From: Candidatus Heteroscillospira lomanii
Lineage (GTDB): Bacteria > Bacillota > Clostridia > Oscillospirales > Oscillospiraceae
Reading direction: 5' to 3'
Length of the DNA stretch: 38,915 nucleotides
Assembly (NCBI GenBank): GCA_904419385.1
Contig: CAJFRI010000007.1
Location: 1-38,915 of the forward strand
Below the pieces are notes generated by a model. It saw only the letters and a program-made list of their open reading frames with translations, was not told the DNA's origin and made no database searches. This document shows positions 1 to 7,311 of this stretch, piece after piece; position 1 is the first letter of the stretch; each line of letters opens with the position of its first letter. The position numbers and the translations under genes are program-made.

Positions 1-2070
1 CTTGAATACACACCGAACGACGAGGCTTTCCCTGTTGTGGTATACGGCTCAAAGCTGCTCAACTACGGAGATTTCGTGAGTATGGCGAAACTCCTGAACG
101 AGCGCGGGTACTATGTCATCGGCGGCATAAACGGCGACTACTACAACACCTGGGACTACCAGCCGCTCGGCATCGTCATCAGCGACGGCGAACTGATCAC
201 GACCGACGGAGGATTCCAGGCCGTCGGCTTCCACGAGGACGGCTCGGCCATTATAGGCAAGCCGGCCGTCGAGATTAAGGCGAGCTTTTCCGGCGAGACA
301 TATCGGCTCGAGGGGCTCAACAAGGCGCGCGGGAGCGGGTATATGCTCTATTCATCGGAGTACTCGGCGGCGACGCGCAACTCGGACCCCGGATGGGACA
401 TCGTGCTCTCGGCGCCGGAGGACGAGATCATCACCACCGACTGCGAGATAGAATTCACCGTCGAGGAGATCATCGAGAGCGAGGGCTCATGCGAGATACC
501 CGACGGCAAGTACATCCTCAGCCTGCCGGAGAGCGCGGACGAGTGGCGCACCGGCGGCGTCGAGCGCCTGAGCGAGGGCGACACGGTGACGCTGACCGTC
601 ACATGTGCCGAGGGCTGGGAGGACGTCGACTGGGCGGTGGGCACGCTGTACCGCCTCATTGAGGACGGCGAGATCTGCTCGGATGATTTTGAACTGGGCG
701 CCGCATCGCGCACTGCCGTCGGCCTCAAAGAGGACGGCACCGTCGTGCTGTACACCATAGACGGGCGCCAGCCGGGCCTCAGCATAGGCGCGACCATGCA
801 GCAGGTCGCCGAGCGCATGCAGGAGCTCGGCTGTGTCGACGCCATACTCATGGACGGCGGCGGCTCGACCACGCTGAACCTGGTACGCCCGGGAGAGAGC
901 GCCATATCGCAGATAAACTCCCCGTCCGACGGCAAGCAGCGCTCGGTGACGAACTACATAATGCTGGTGTCGACTGAGCCGCCCGATCCGGACGGCGACC
1001 CGGAGCGCCTGGTGATCTATCCTTACAGCGCGCGGCTGCTGACCGGCGCGCAGATCGAGCCCGACATTATGGCTGTCGACTCCGTGGGCTTTGCTGTGAG
1101 TCCGCCGGATGATCTGGAATTCGACGGCGACGGGCTCGGCTTCGTCGAGGACGGCGTGTTCACGGCTGACGAGAGCGGCGAGGGCGTGCTCACCGTGTCG
1201 TCCGACGGGGTGGAGAGCGGGCAGCTGGAGCTGCTCGTCGTCGACACGCCGGACAGCATAGCTGTCTCCGAGGAGGAGAGCGGCCGCGAACGCACCGAAC
1301 TCACGCTCGAGACAGGTGAGAGCATAGACCTCACGGCCTCGGCCGTGTACGGCCATCTGCCGCTCACGGTGCGGGATGAGTGCTTCACCTGGGAAGTCGA
1401 GGGCGATATAGGCGAAATAGACGAGACGGGCCTCTTCACCGCCGGTGAGAGCACAGGCGAGGGCAAGATAACCGTCACGGCCGGCGAGCTGACGGTCGAG
1501 CTCGCCGTCGAGGTGAAGTTCCCCGCCGGAGAGTACGCCGACGTGGCCGAGGACAGCTGGTATTACGAGGCTGTGAAGGCCATGGGCGAGGGCGGATACA
1601 TGACCGGCGTGACCGAGACGGAGTTCGCGCCCGACGCGAACATGACCCGCGCAATGTTTGTGACGCTGCTGCACAGGCTCGAGGGCTCGCCGGCCCCTGA
1701 GGGCGAGAGCACGTTTGCAGACGTCGCGGCCGATTCGTGGTACAGCGACGCCGTGGCCTGGGCATCGGAAAACGGGCTCGTCACCGGCTACGACGCGGCC
1801 ACCTTTGCCCCGGGAGACAGCATAAGCCGCGAACAGATGGCGGCGCTGCTCTGCCGCTACGCCGCGTGGAAGGGCGAGGACGTGAGCACTGAACAGAGCC
1901 TCGAGGCCTTTGCCGACCGCGATGCGATAAGCGATTATGCCGTGAGCTCCGTGCAGTGGGCTGTCGGCCGCGGACTGATAAACGGCATGAGCGAGACGGA
2001 GTTCGCCCCGCAGGCGACGGCCAGCCGTGCGCAGGTCGCCGTGCTGCTCGACCGATTCCTCAGCGAGTGA
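1..2070 (+). CDS. Phosphodiester glycosidase family protein with C-terminal SLH repeats (5' partial)
   Basis: The reading frame is open from base 1, so the true start and probably a signal peptide lie outside the window; the ORF-track start at 37 is an internal GTG. The first third carries hallmarks of the phosphodiester glycosidase (NAGPA-like, DUF2233) fold: GGINGDYYN near the start and DAILMDGGGSTTLNL about 270 residues in. Family members cleave sugar phosphodiesters; the substrate here is unknown. Residues about 320-500 look like Ig-like/BIG2-type spacer repeats. The last 170 residues are three SLH repeats, recognisable by ADVAEDSWYYEAV, FADVAADSWYSDAV and the AFADRDAISDYA segment. SLH repeats bind cell-wall polymers, so the protein is inferred to sit on the cell surface. 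cobS follows 24 bases later. Confidence 0.88.
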   Translation, partial: LEYTPNDEAFPVVVYGSKLLNYGDFVSMAKLLNERGYYVIGGINGDYYNTWDYQPLGIVISDGELITTDGGFQAVGFHEDGSAIIGKPAVEIKASFSGETYRLEGLNKARGSGYMLYSSEYSAATRNSDPGWDIVLSAPEDEIITTDCEIEFTVEEIIESEGSCEIPDGKYILSLPESADEWRTGGVERLSEGDTVTLTVTCAEGWEDVDWAVGTLYRLIEDGEICSDDFELGAASRTAVGLKEDGTVVLYTIDGRQPGLSIGATMQQVAERMQELGCVDAILMDGGGSTTLNLVRPGESAISQINSPSDGKQRSVTNYIMLVSTEPPDPDGDPERLVIYPYSARLLTGAQIEPDIMAVDSVGFAVSPPDDLEFDGDGLGFVEDGVFTADESGEGVLTVSSDGVESGQLELLVVDTPDSIAVSEEESGRERTELTLETGESIDLTASAVYGHLPLTVRDECFTWEVEGDIGEIDETGLFTAGESTGEGKITVTAGELTVELAVEVKFPAGEYADVAEDSWYYEAVKAMGEGGYMTGVTETEFAPDANMTRAMFVTLLHRLEGSPAPEGESTFADVAADSWYSDAVAWASENGLVTGYDAATFAPGDSISREQMAALLCRYAAWKGEDVSTEQSLEAFADRDAISDYAVSSVQWAVGRGLINGMSETEFAPQATASRAQVAVLLDRFLSE

Positions 2071-2094
2071 CCGCATGAGAGGGGGAGCTGAGAA

Positions 2095-2829
2095 ATGAAG
2101 GTGCTGAGCGCGTTTCTGATGTCCTTTTCCATGTTCTGCGCCATCCCGTGCCCCATACGCTTCTGGGATGAGAGGCTGCGGCCGATGATGACGGCGGTGC
2201 TGCCGCTGGTGGGACTCGTGATAGGCGCGGCCTGGGCCTTTATAGGCTGGGCCTGCGAGGGGCTCGGCATACATGGCCTGCTCGCAGCCGTTATCATGGC
2301 GGCGGCGCCGTGGATGCTCAGCGGGTTCATACATGTCGACGGCTTCATGGACTGCTGCGACGGCATACTCTCGCGCAGAGAACTCGAGGAGCGGCGGCGG
2401 ATACTCAAGGACTCGCACACAGGCTCATTTGCCGTCATCAGCATGGTGCTGCTCGCGGCGTTCACCGTCGCCGCGTTCTATGACTCTGCCAGAGACGGAT
2501 ATCTCGCCCTGCTGCCGGTGCCGGTGGCGACGAGGGCCCTGTCGGCCATAGCCGTGCAGCGCCTGCGCAGCATGGGGCACAGCCAGTATGCCGCCGTCGA
2601 GCGCCCGCGCTACGCCACGGCCGCTCCCGCCGCGATGCTGGCGGCGAGCTTTGCGCTCGCGGCGGTCATAGGGGTCGGGGCGCTCGCGTGCACGCTCACG
2701 GCGGCGCTCGCCTGGTGCGCCGCGTGCAGGCATGCTTTCAGGCAGTTCGACGGCATGTCCGGCGACGTGTCGGGCTATGCGATAACTATAGGTGAGGCGG
2801 CGGCCGCCGTCGCCTTTGCGTTCGTCTGA
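2095..2829 (+). CDS. cobS: Adenosylcobinamide-GDP ribazoletransferase
   Basis: The 244-residue integral membrane protein has the CobS signature HVDGFMDCCDG (about residues 80-90) followed by RRILKDSHTGSFAV. The Asp-rich motif binds Mg and the nucleotide substrate. CobS joins adenosylcobinamide-GDP to alpha-ribazole (or its phosphate), the last assembly step of the cobamide lower loop. Several hydrophobic segments flank the motif, as expected, and the length is normal for the family (about 245-250). The ATG at 2095 follows a GAGAGGGGGAG SD sequence. The stop abuts the SD of the CobC-like gene, so the two form an operon. cobU and cobT are not in the window. Confidence 0.95.
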   Translation: MKVLSAFLMSFSMFCAIPCPIRFWDERLRPMMTAVLPLVGLVIGAAWAFIGWACEGLGIHGLLAAVIMAAAPWMLSGFIHVDGFMDCCDGILSRRELEERRRILKDSHTGSFAVISMVLLAAFTVAAFYDSARDGYLALLPVPVATRALSAIAVQRLRSMGHSQYAAVERPRYATAAPAAMLAASFALAAVIGVGALACTLTAALAWCAACRHAFRQFDGMSGDVSGYAITIGEAAAAVAFAFV

Positions 2830-2843
2830 GGAGGCGGATGAAA

Positions 2844-3710
2844 ATGATAGTACATATGCTGCGCCACGGCGACACCGAGGCGACGGAGCGGCGCCTGTAC
2901 TACGGCAGCACGGACCTGCCAGTGACCGAGGCCGGGGCCGAACACCTGCGCGAGATGCGGTCAAAGGGCGGCTACCCGGCTGTCGGCGGCCTGAAGGTAT
3001 ACACCTCCGGCATGCTGCGCACGGAGCAGACACTGGAGCTCCTGTACGGCGACGTGCCCCACGAGGCGCTCACAGAGCTGCGGGAGATGGAGTTCGGCGA
3101 GTTTGAGATGCACAGCTATGAGGAGCTCTGCCGGCGCGAGGACTACATCGAGTGGATAAGCGGCGACAATATGGCAAACCGCTGCCCCGGCGGCGAGAGC
3201 GGGAACGATTTCGCCGCGCGTGTGCTGCGGGAATTCAAAAATATCGAGGCGCGCGGGGAGGACTGCCTGCTCGTCGTGCACGGCGGGGTCATATCCTGCA
3301 TAATGGAATACCTCTTCCCCGGCGAGCGCGCCGGGCGCTATGACTGGCAGCCGAAGCCAGGCTGCGGCTACACCGTGACCATAACGCCGCGGCGCGTGTG
3401 CCGCTCCGAGCTGCCTGACGAGAAGCCGGCGTGGATGGACAAGGGCTATTCGTTTTTCCAGAACCGTGCCTGCGAGTATTTTCCATGCCACAAGACGGCG
3501 AGGACGGACGACTTCAGCTGCATGTTCTGCTACTGCCCGCTCTTCGCGCTCGGCGAGGAATGCGGCGGCAACTTCAGATACACGAAAAACGGCGATAAGG
3601 ACTGTTCAGGCTGCATTATCCCGCATATGAGGGAGAATTTCGGCCGCATTATAGGCAAATACCCGCTTATCAGGCAGCTTGCCGCAAAGAAAAACTGCAA
3701 AGACAGGTGA
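2844..3710 (+). CDS. CobC-like histidine phosphatase fused to a Cys-rich small domain
   Basis: The N-terminal 190 residues are a histidine phosphatase: LRHGDTEA near the start supplies the phospho-accepting His and VVHGGVIS near residue 145 the second His. Position directly after cobS suggests alpha-ribazole-5'-phosphate (or adenosylcobalamin-5'-phosphate) phosphatase activity, the CobC role. The C-terminal 90 residues (CEYFPCHK, CMFCYCPL, ECGGNF, CSGCI) match the Cys-rich small domain seen near clostridial cobalamin genes (recalled as PF04071), probably metal binding. ORF-track ATG 2838 is only 3 bases from the GAGGAGG SD; ATG 2844 has a 9-base gap and starts MIVHMLRHG, so I prefer it. The phosphatase assignment is firm; the exact substrate is inferred. 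Confidence 0.85.
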   Translation: MIVHMLRHGDTEATERRLYYGSTDLPVTEAGAEHLREMRSKGGYPAVGGLKVYTSGMLRTEQTLELLYGDVPHEALTELREMEFGEFEMHSYEELCRREDYIEWISGDNMANRCPGGESGNDFAARVLREFKNIEARGEDCLLVVHGGVISCIMEYLFPGERAGRYDWQPKPGCGYTVTITPRRVCRSELPDEKPAWMDKGYSFFQNRACEYFPCHKTARTDDFSCMFCYCPLFALGEECGGNFRYTKNGDKDCSGCIIPHMRENFGRIIGKYPLIRQLAAKKNCKDR

Positions 3711-3716
3711 AAATCC

Positions 3717-3745
3717 TTTACAAAACGCTTTTTGTGTGCTATCAT
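3717..3745 (+). promoter_or_regulatory. Sigma-A-type promoter ahead of the cobalamin riboswitch
   Basis: TTTACA (3717-3722) and TATCAT (3740-3745) are separated by exactly 17 bases. The predicted transcript begins near 3752, just before the riboswitch aptamer, so the riboswitch has its own promoter rather than depending on cobS read-through. Confidence 0.7.
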
Positions 3746-3754
3746 AGCAACGTG

Positions 3755-3860
3755 AATATTGAGAGCGACGCTCATGGATTCATGGAATCGGGTGAAATTC
3801 CCGGCGAGTCGGTCACTGTGAAGCTCCCTCGAGGAGATAAGTCAGATACATGAGAGCGAC
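3755..3860 (+). promoter_or_regulatory. Cobalamin riboswitch
   Basis: The core reads GGAATCGGGTGAAATTCCCGG at 3784, then GTCGGTCACTGTGAAG, and ends with AAGTCAGATACATG. These match the conserved B12-box hairpin, the CACTGT segment and the closing GUCAGAUAC strand of the cobalamin riboswitch family. The aptamer lies on the + strand and is followed about 40 bases later by an intrinsic terminator, so transcriptional control by cobamide is likely. The next + gene is a YihY-type membrane protein with its own promoter, not a cobamide gene, so the regulated target is unclear. Confidence 0.85.
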
Positions 3861-3901
3861 GCCGCTGCTCCTGCCGTGACTGGGAAGCGGATCATAGATC
3901 G

Positions 3902-3936
3902 TCCGCATGCTTCCGGCATGCGGATATTGCTTTTTG
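3902..3936 (+). terminator. Intrinsic terminator of the riboswitch expression platform
   Basis: A perfect 9-bp stem (TCCGCATGC / GCATGCGGA) with a TTCCG loop is followed by TATTGCTTTTT. Its position just after the aptamer fits an OFF-switch platform. Confidence 0.75.
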
Positions 3937-4078
3937 CAGCGCAATTTCACACTGCCCGCCGGGCTCCCTTTCAACGCGGGACTGCCCCTCCCGCGGCTTC
4001 GGGCGGGCTATCCTCCTTGGCTGCGGCGCAGTTTGTGCCTTGGCCGGACATCGTCCGGCAGCTGCGCCGCGGCTGTTC
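3937..4078 (+). other. Structured non-coding leader between two terminators
   Basis: This GC-rich stretch contains inverted repeats such as GCCCGCC with GGCGGGC, but no start codon preceded by a SD and no recognisable protein. The overlapping ORFs in the track (3876-4148, 3907-4158, 3892-4080 minus) have no SD and no family resemblance. It may be the remnant of a leader or of a lost riboswitch-controlled gene. Confidence 0.4.
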
Positions 4079-4116
4079 AAAAATCCCTGCCGGAACGGCG
4101 GGGATTTTTGCTTTTT
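4079..4116 (+). terminator. Strong intrinsic terminator upstream of yihY
   Basis: An approximately 14-bp hairpin (AAAAATCCCTGCCG, loop GAA, CGGCGGGGATTTTT, one G-T pair) is followed by GCTTTTT. It closes the riboswitch transcription unit before the yihY promoter. Confidence 0.85.
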
Positions 4117-4130
4117 GCGGCGTTTATCGC

Positions 4131-4159
4131 TCGACTTCCCGGCAGTGAGAGGGTATAAT
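4131..4159 (+). promoter_or_regulatory. Promoter of the YihY-family gene
   Basis: TCGACT at 4131-4136 and a consensus TATAAT at 4154-4159 are 17 bases apart and lie about 40 bases before the ATG at 4200. Confidence 0.65.
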
Positions 4160-4199
4160 CAGCCAAAAAGGATATATCGCGCGCAAAGGAGCGGTGTCA

Positions 4200-5009
4200 A
4201 TGCAGCGCATACTGAGATTTGCAAAGGATCTGGCCGGCATATACTTCGGCAAGCGCGTGTCGCGCTCGGCTGCGGAGCTGTCGTATTTCCTCACGCTGTC
4301 GGTATTCCCGACGCTGATGTGCCTGTACGCCCTGGTGGGGGAGTTCATCCCCTCGAGCGGCATGGTGGAGGAGGTGCTGCGCGGGGTGCTGCCGCCGGAC
4401 ACGATAAGGACCATAGAGAATTACCTGCTGTATGTGAGCGTGTTCTCCGGAAAGCGCATGCTCACCGCCGGAGCCATACTCATGGCGACCTCGTCGGCCG
4501 CCGCGTTCCGCTCGCTGCACAACATAATGGCCGACATACAGGGCGCGCCGCGCTATCAGGGGCTGCGCTCGGTGATAGCGAGCTTCGTGTTCTCGCTCGT
4601 GTTCCTCGCTGCCATGTATTTCACGGTCATAGTCATAGTCTCCGGTGAGTGGCTGCTGAAGCTGCTCGACGAGCACATCCCTGTGTCGTGGGAGTGGAGC
4701 TGGCTGAGGTTCGTGCTGCTCTATGCGATACTGCTGCTTATCCTGCTCGGGGTATACAGGCTCACCTCGCCGAGGGGGACGCCGGCGCCCATACTGCCGG
4801 GGGCGCTCGCGGCGGCGCTGTGCATGGTGGCCGCCGGCATGGCGTCGAGCGCCATGGTGAGCATGTCGGTGCGCTACTCTCTGGTGTACGGGTCGCTGGC
4901 ATCGCTCGTGATACTCATGCTGTGGCTCTATGTGTTCGGCAACATACTCATCATGGGCAACGCGCTGAACTTCCTTATCGGCGAGAGAAGGGGACAGGAG
5001 CGCTGTTGA
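4200..5009 (+). CDS. YihY/virulence factor BrkB family membrane protein
   Basis: The 269-residue protein has the BrkB/YihY pattern: an amphipathic N-terminus, the family-typical SAAELSYFLTLSVFPTLMC near residue 20, ATSSAAAFRSLHNIM near residue 95, and about six membrane segments ending in LWLYVFGNILIMGNALN. The family is found in the inner membrane of many bacteria; its biochemical role is not settled. ATG 4200 is 8 bases from AAAGGAG, while the GTG at 4194 in the ORF track is only 2 bases away, so ATG 4200 is the better start. It is a single-gene unit: promoter at 4131, and the trpB promoter overlaps its stop codon. Confidence 0.9.
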   Translation: MQRILRFAKDLAGIYFGKRVSRSAAELSYFLTLSVFPTLMCLYALVGEFIPSSGMVEEVLRGVLPPDTIRTIENYLLYVSVFSGKRMLTAGAILMATSSAAAFRSLHNIMADIQGAPRYQGLRSVIASFVFSLVFLAAMYFTVIVIVSGEWLLKLLDEHIPVSWEWSWLRFVLLYAILLLILLGVYRLTSPRGTPAPILPGALAAALCMVAAGMASSAMVSMSVRYSLVYGSLASLVILMLWLYVFGNILIMGNALNFLIGERRGQERC

Positions 5010-5035
5010 CAAAAAAGCGCGCGGGATGTTATCAT
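5006..5035 (+). promoter_or_regulatory. Promoter of the TrpB2 gene
   Basis: Consensus TTGACA (5006-5011), an 18-base spacer and TATCAT (5030-5035), overlapping the yihY stop. The predicted start of transcription near 5042 leaves only about 9 bases before ATG 5051, which argues for a downstream translation start. Confidence 0.75.
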
Positions 5036-5071
5036 CAGCGATAGAACCACATGAAGGAAAGGATGACAACA

Positions 5072-6436
5072 GTGGAAATACCTTACAAGATATATCTCGA
5101 CGAATCGGACCTGCCGAGGGCATGGTATAACCTGCGCGCGGACATGAAAAACAAGCCCGCGCCACTGCTCGACCCCGCGACGCACGAGGTCATGACGGCC
5201 GAGAAGCTCGGCGCCGTTTTCTGCGACGAACTCGTCAAACAGGAGCTCGACAACGACACGCGCTATATCCCCATCCCGGACGAGATAAGGGATTTTTACA
5301 AGATGTACCGCCCGGCTCCTCTGGTCAGGGCCTACTGCCTGGAGAAAAAGCTCGGCACGCCCGCGAAGATCTACTACAAATTCGAGGGAAACAACACCTC
5401 CGGCAGCCACAAGCTCAACAGCGCCATCGCCCAGGCATACTACGCGAAAAAACAGGGCCTGCGCGGCGTGACAACCGAGACGGGAGCCGGCCAGTGGGGC
5501 ACCGCTCTGAGCATGGCCTGCGCATATCTGGAGCTCGACTGCCTGGTCTATATGGTCAAGTGCTCATACGAGCAGAAGCCGTTCCGCCGCGAGGTCATGC
5601 GCACTTACGGCGCGAAGGTGACGCCCTCGCCCTCTGACACCACGGCGATAGGCCGCAAGATACTCGCCGAGCACCCCGGCACAAGCGGCTCGCTCGGCTG
5701 CGCCATCTCCGAGGCGGTCGAGGCCGCGACCACACGCGATGGATACCGCTATGTGCTCGGCAGCGTGCTCAACCAGGTCATGCTGCACCAGAGCATAATC
5801 GGTCTCGAGACCAAGACCGCCATGGACAAATACGGCGTGAAGCCCGACATCATCATCGGCTGCGCCGGCGGCGGGTCGAACCTCGGCGGGCTCATCGCGC
5901 CGTTCATGGGCGAAAAACTGCGCGGTGAGGCGGACTACCGCTTTGTCGCCGTTGAGCCCGCGAGCTGCCCGAGCCTCACGAGAGGCGTGTACGCATACGA
6001 CTTCTGCGACACCGGCGAGGTCTGCCCGCTCGCTAAGATGTACACTCTCGGCGCCGGGTTCATCCCCTCGGCCAACCATGCCGGCGGCCTGCGCTATCAC
6101 GGCATGAGCTCGACGCTCAGCCAGCTCTACCACGACGGCTATCTCGACGCGGTGAGCGTGGAACAGACGTCCGTGTTCGAGGCCGCGGTGCAATTCGCGA
6201 GGGTCGAGGGCATACTGCCTGCGCCGGAGTCCAGCCACGCGATAAAGGTGGCAATGGACGAGGCGATACGCTGCCGCGAGACCGGCGAGGAAAAGACCAT
6301 ACTGTTCGGCCTTACCGGCACGGGGTATTTCGATATGTACGCCTATCAGCGCTACAACGACGGCGAGATGAGCGACTATGTCCCCACAGACGAGGAGCTC
6401 GCCGCGAGTTTCGCGAAGCTGCCCAAGATAGACTGA
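5072..6436 (+). CDS. Tryptophan synthase beta subunit, type 2 (TrpB2)
   Basis: The roughly 454-residue PLP enzyme belongs to the TrpB2 group: it opens with EIPYKIYLDESDLPRAWYN and carries the long N-terminal region typical of that subgroup. The PLP lysine lies in GSHKLNSA (about residue 114), preceded by KFEGNNTSG; ETGAGQWGTALS and GCAGGGSNLGG (phosphate loop) follow. TrpB condenses indole with L-serine to make tryptophan. No trpA or other trp gene is nearby, so it may salvage free indole; that is inference. The ORF track starts at ATG 5051, but AAGGAAAGG (5054-5062) sits correctly for GTG 5072, and MEIPYKIY is the expected N-terminus. A terminator follows directly, so it is monocistronic. 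Confidence 0.93.
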   Translation: MEIPYKIYLDESDLPRAWYNLRADMKNKPAPLLDPATHEVMTAEKLGAVFCDELVKQELDNDTRYIPIPDEIRDFYKMYRPAPLVRAYCLEKKLGTPAKIYYKFEGNNTSGSHKLNSAIAQAYYAKKQGLRGVTTETGAGQWGTALSMACAYLELDCLVYMVKCSYEQKPFRREVMRTYGAKVTPSPSDTTAIGRKILAEHPGTSGSLGCAISEAVEAATTRDGYRYVLGSVLNQVMLHQSIIGLETKTAMDKYGVKPDIIIGCAGGGSNLGGLIAPFMGEKLRGEADYRFVAVEPASCPSLTRGVYAYDFCDTGEVCPLAKMYTLGAGFIPSANHAGGLRYHGMSSTLSQLYHDGYLDAVSVEQTSVFEAAVQFARVEGILPAPESSHAIKVAMDEAIRCRETGEEKTILFGLTGTGYFDMYAYQRYNDGEMSDYVPTDEELAASFAKLPKID

Positions 6437-6445
6437 TGCCGCAAG

Positions 6446-6480
6446 GGGCCGGCTCTGCCGGCCCTGTTTCCGCCTTTTTC
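6446..6480 (+). terminator. Terminator after trpB2
   Basis: GGGCCGGC, loop TCT, GCCGGCCC (8 bp perfect) followed by TGTTTCCGCCTTTTT. Confidence 0.8.
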
Positions 6481-6482
6481 TA

Positions 6483-6511
6483 TTGCATTATGGCTGCGGT
6501 GGTGTCATAAT
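6483..6511 (+). promoter_or_regulatory. Candidate promoter of the ABC system
   Basis: TTGCAT (6483-6488) and CATAAT (6506-6511) with a 17-base spacer. The two hexamers lie in an inverted repeat GCATTATG / CATAATGC, which could bind a dimeric regulator. Confidence 0.5.
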
Positions 6512-6613
6512 GCAGACATGGAAGGAGCACAGCGGCGTGAGCGCGCTCCGGCAATAAGCCGGAGCAAGCGATACAAAGCCTGCTCCGACGCGGGATGACT
6601 GGAGGGACGCAAA

Positions 6614-7282
6614 CTGCTCGCAGCTGTGAACATATTCAAAGCATACCGCGGCGCCGCCGTGCTCAAGGGCGCGTCGGTCTCGCTGGAGCCGGGGGAGCGC
6701 ATGGCGCTCGCCGGGAAAAACGGCTCTGGCAAGTCGACCCTCATGCGAGTGATCGCCCAGAGGCTCAGGCCGGATTCCGGCTCCGTGGAGCTCGACGGGC
6801 GAAGTGTCGCGCGGGACAGGGAATTTTTGCGAAAGCGCCTCGGCTACATCCCGCAGGAGTGTGAGCTCGCAGAGTTTCTCACCGTGAAGCAGCAGCTCGA
6901 GCTGTGGCGCGCGGCCGTCGGCGCGGAGTACCCCGAGGCCGATGAGCTGCTCGGGCTCGGCGAGCTGATGAAAAAACGCATATCCGAGCTGTCGGGCGGG
7001 CAGCGAAAGCGCGTGAGCATCGCGCTCGCCATCCAGGCGAGGCCGGACTATCTCGTTGCCGACGAGGCTTTTGCCTCGCTCGACGCCGAGTACCGCGAGC
7101 GGTTTGCGGCGTGGATGCGCTCCCGCTGTGAAGATGGCATGGCCGTACTCTGGTGCACGCACGATGCCCAGGAGCTCAGACGCATGTGCGGCAGGGCCGT
7201 GCTGCTCGACGGCGGCGTGACAAGGACGGTCTCGGCGGACGAGGCGGTACAGTTTCTGTCCGAAGATGGACGGAATGTATAA
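6614..7282 (+). CDS. ABC transporter ATP-binding protein (probable CTG start)
   Basis: All ABC ATPase motifs are present in order: Walker A GKNGSGKST (about residue 34), Q-loop YIPQE, signature LSGGQRKR, Walker B YLVADEAFASLD and H-loop WCTHD. It should energise export by the membrane proteins encoded just downstream. The ORF track begins at GTG 6626, which has no SD. GGAGGG at 6601-6606 is 7 bases before a CTG at 6614, and that start gives LLAAVNIFKAYRG, the usual M-L-x-x-x-N-I-x-K-x-Y opening of ABC ATPases. A TGA at 6596 closes the frame upstream and no ATG or TTG lies between. I therefore infer a CTG start. At about 222 residues the length is normal for the family. Confidence 0.9.
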   Translation: MLAAVNIFKAYRGAAVLKGASVSLEPGERMALAGKNGSGKSTLMRVIAQRLRPDSGSVELDGRSVARDREFLRKRLGYIPQECELAEFLTVKQQLELWRAAVGAEYPEADELLGLGELMKKRISELSGGQRKRVSIALAIQARPDYLVADEAFASLDAEYRERFAAWMRSRCEDGMAVLWCTHDAQELRRMCGRAVLLDGGVTRTVSADEAVQFLSEDGRNV

Positions 7283-7283
7283 T
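7278..7283 (+). promoter_or_regulatory. Possible -10 element for the lipoprotein gene
   Basis: A consensus TATAAT overlaps the stop codon of the ABC ATPase gene. The -35 region (TCTGTC) is poor, so it may be an internal promoter of modest strength. Confidence 0.35.
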
Positions 7284-7311
7284 ACAAAGATCATTTGGGA
7301 GGAAAAATGAT

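Noticed and set aside
487-2418. 643-aa minus-strand ORF
   Set aside because: It is antisense to the SLH protein and cobS, has no SD or family pattern, and arises from GC-rich codon bias.
3876-4158. Short + ORFs after the riboswitch (3876-4148, 3907-4158)
   Set aside because: They cross a terminator hairpin, lack SDs and show low-complexity GC-driven sequence.
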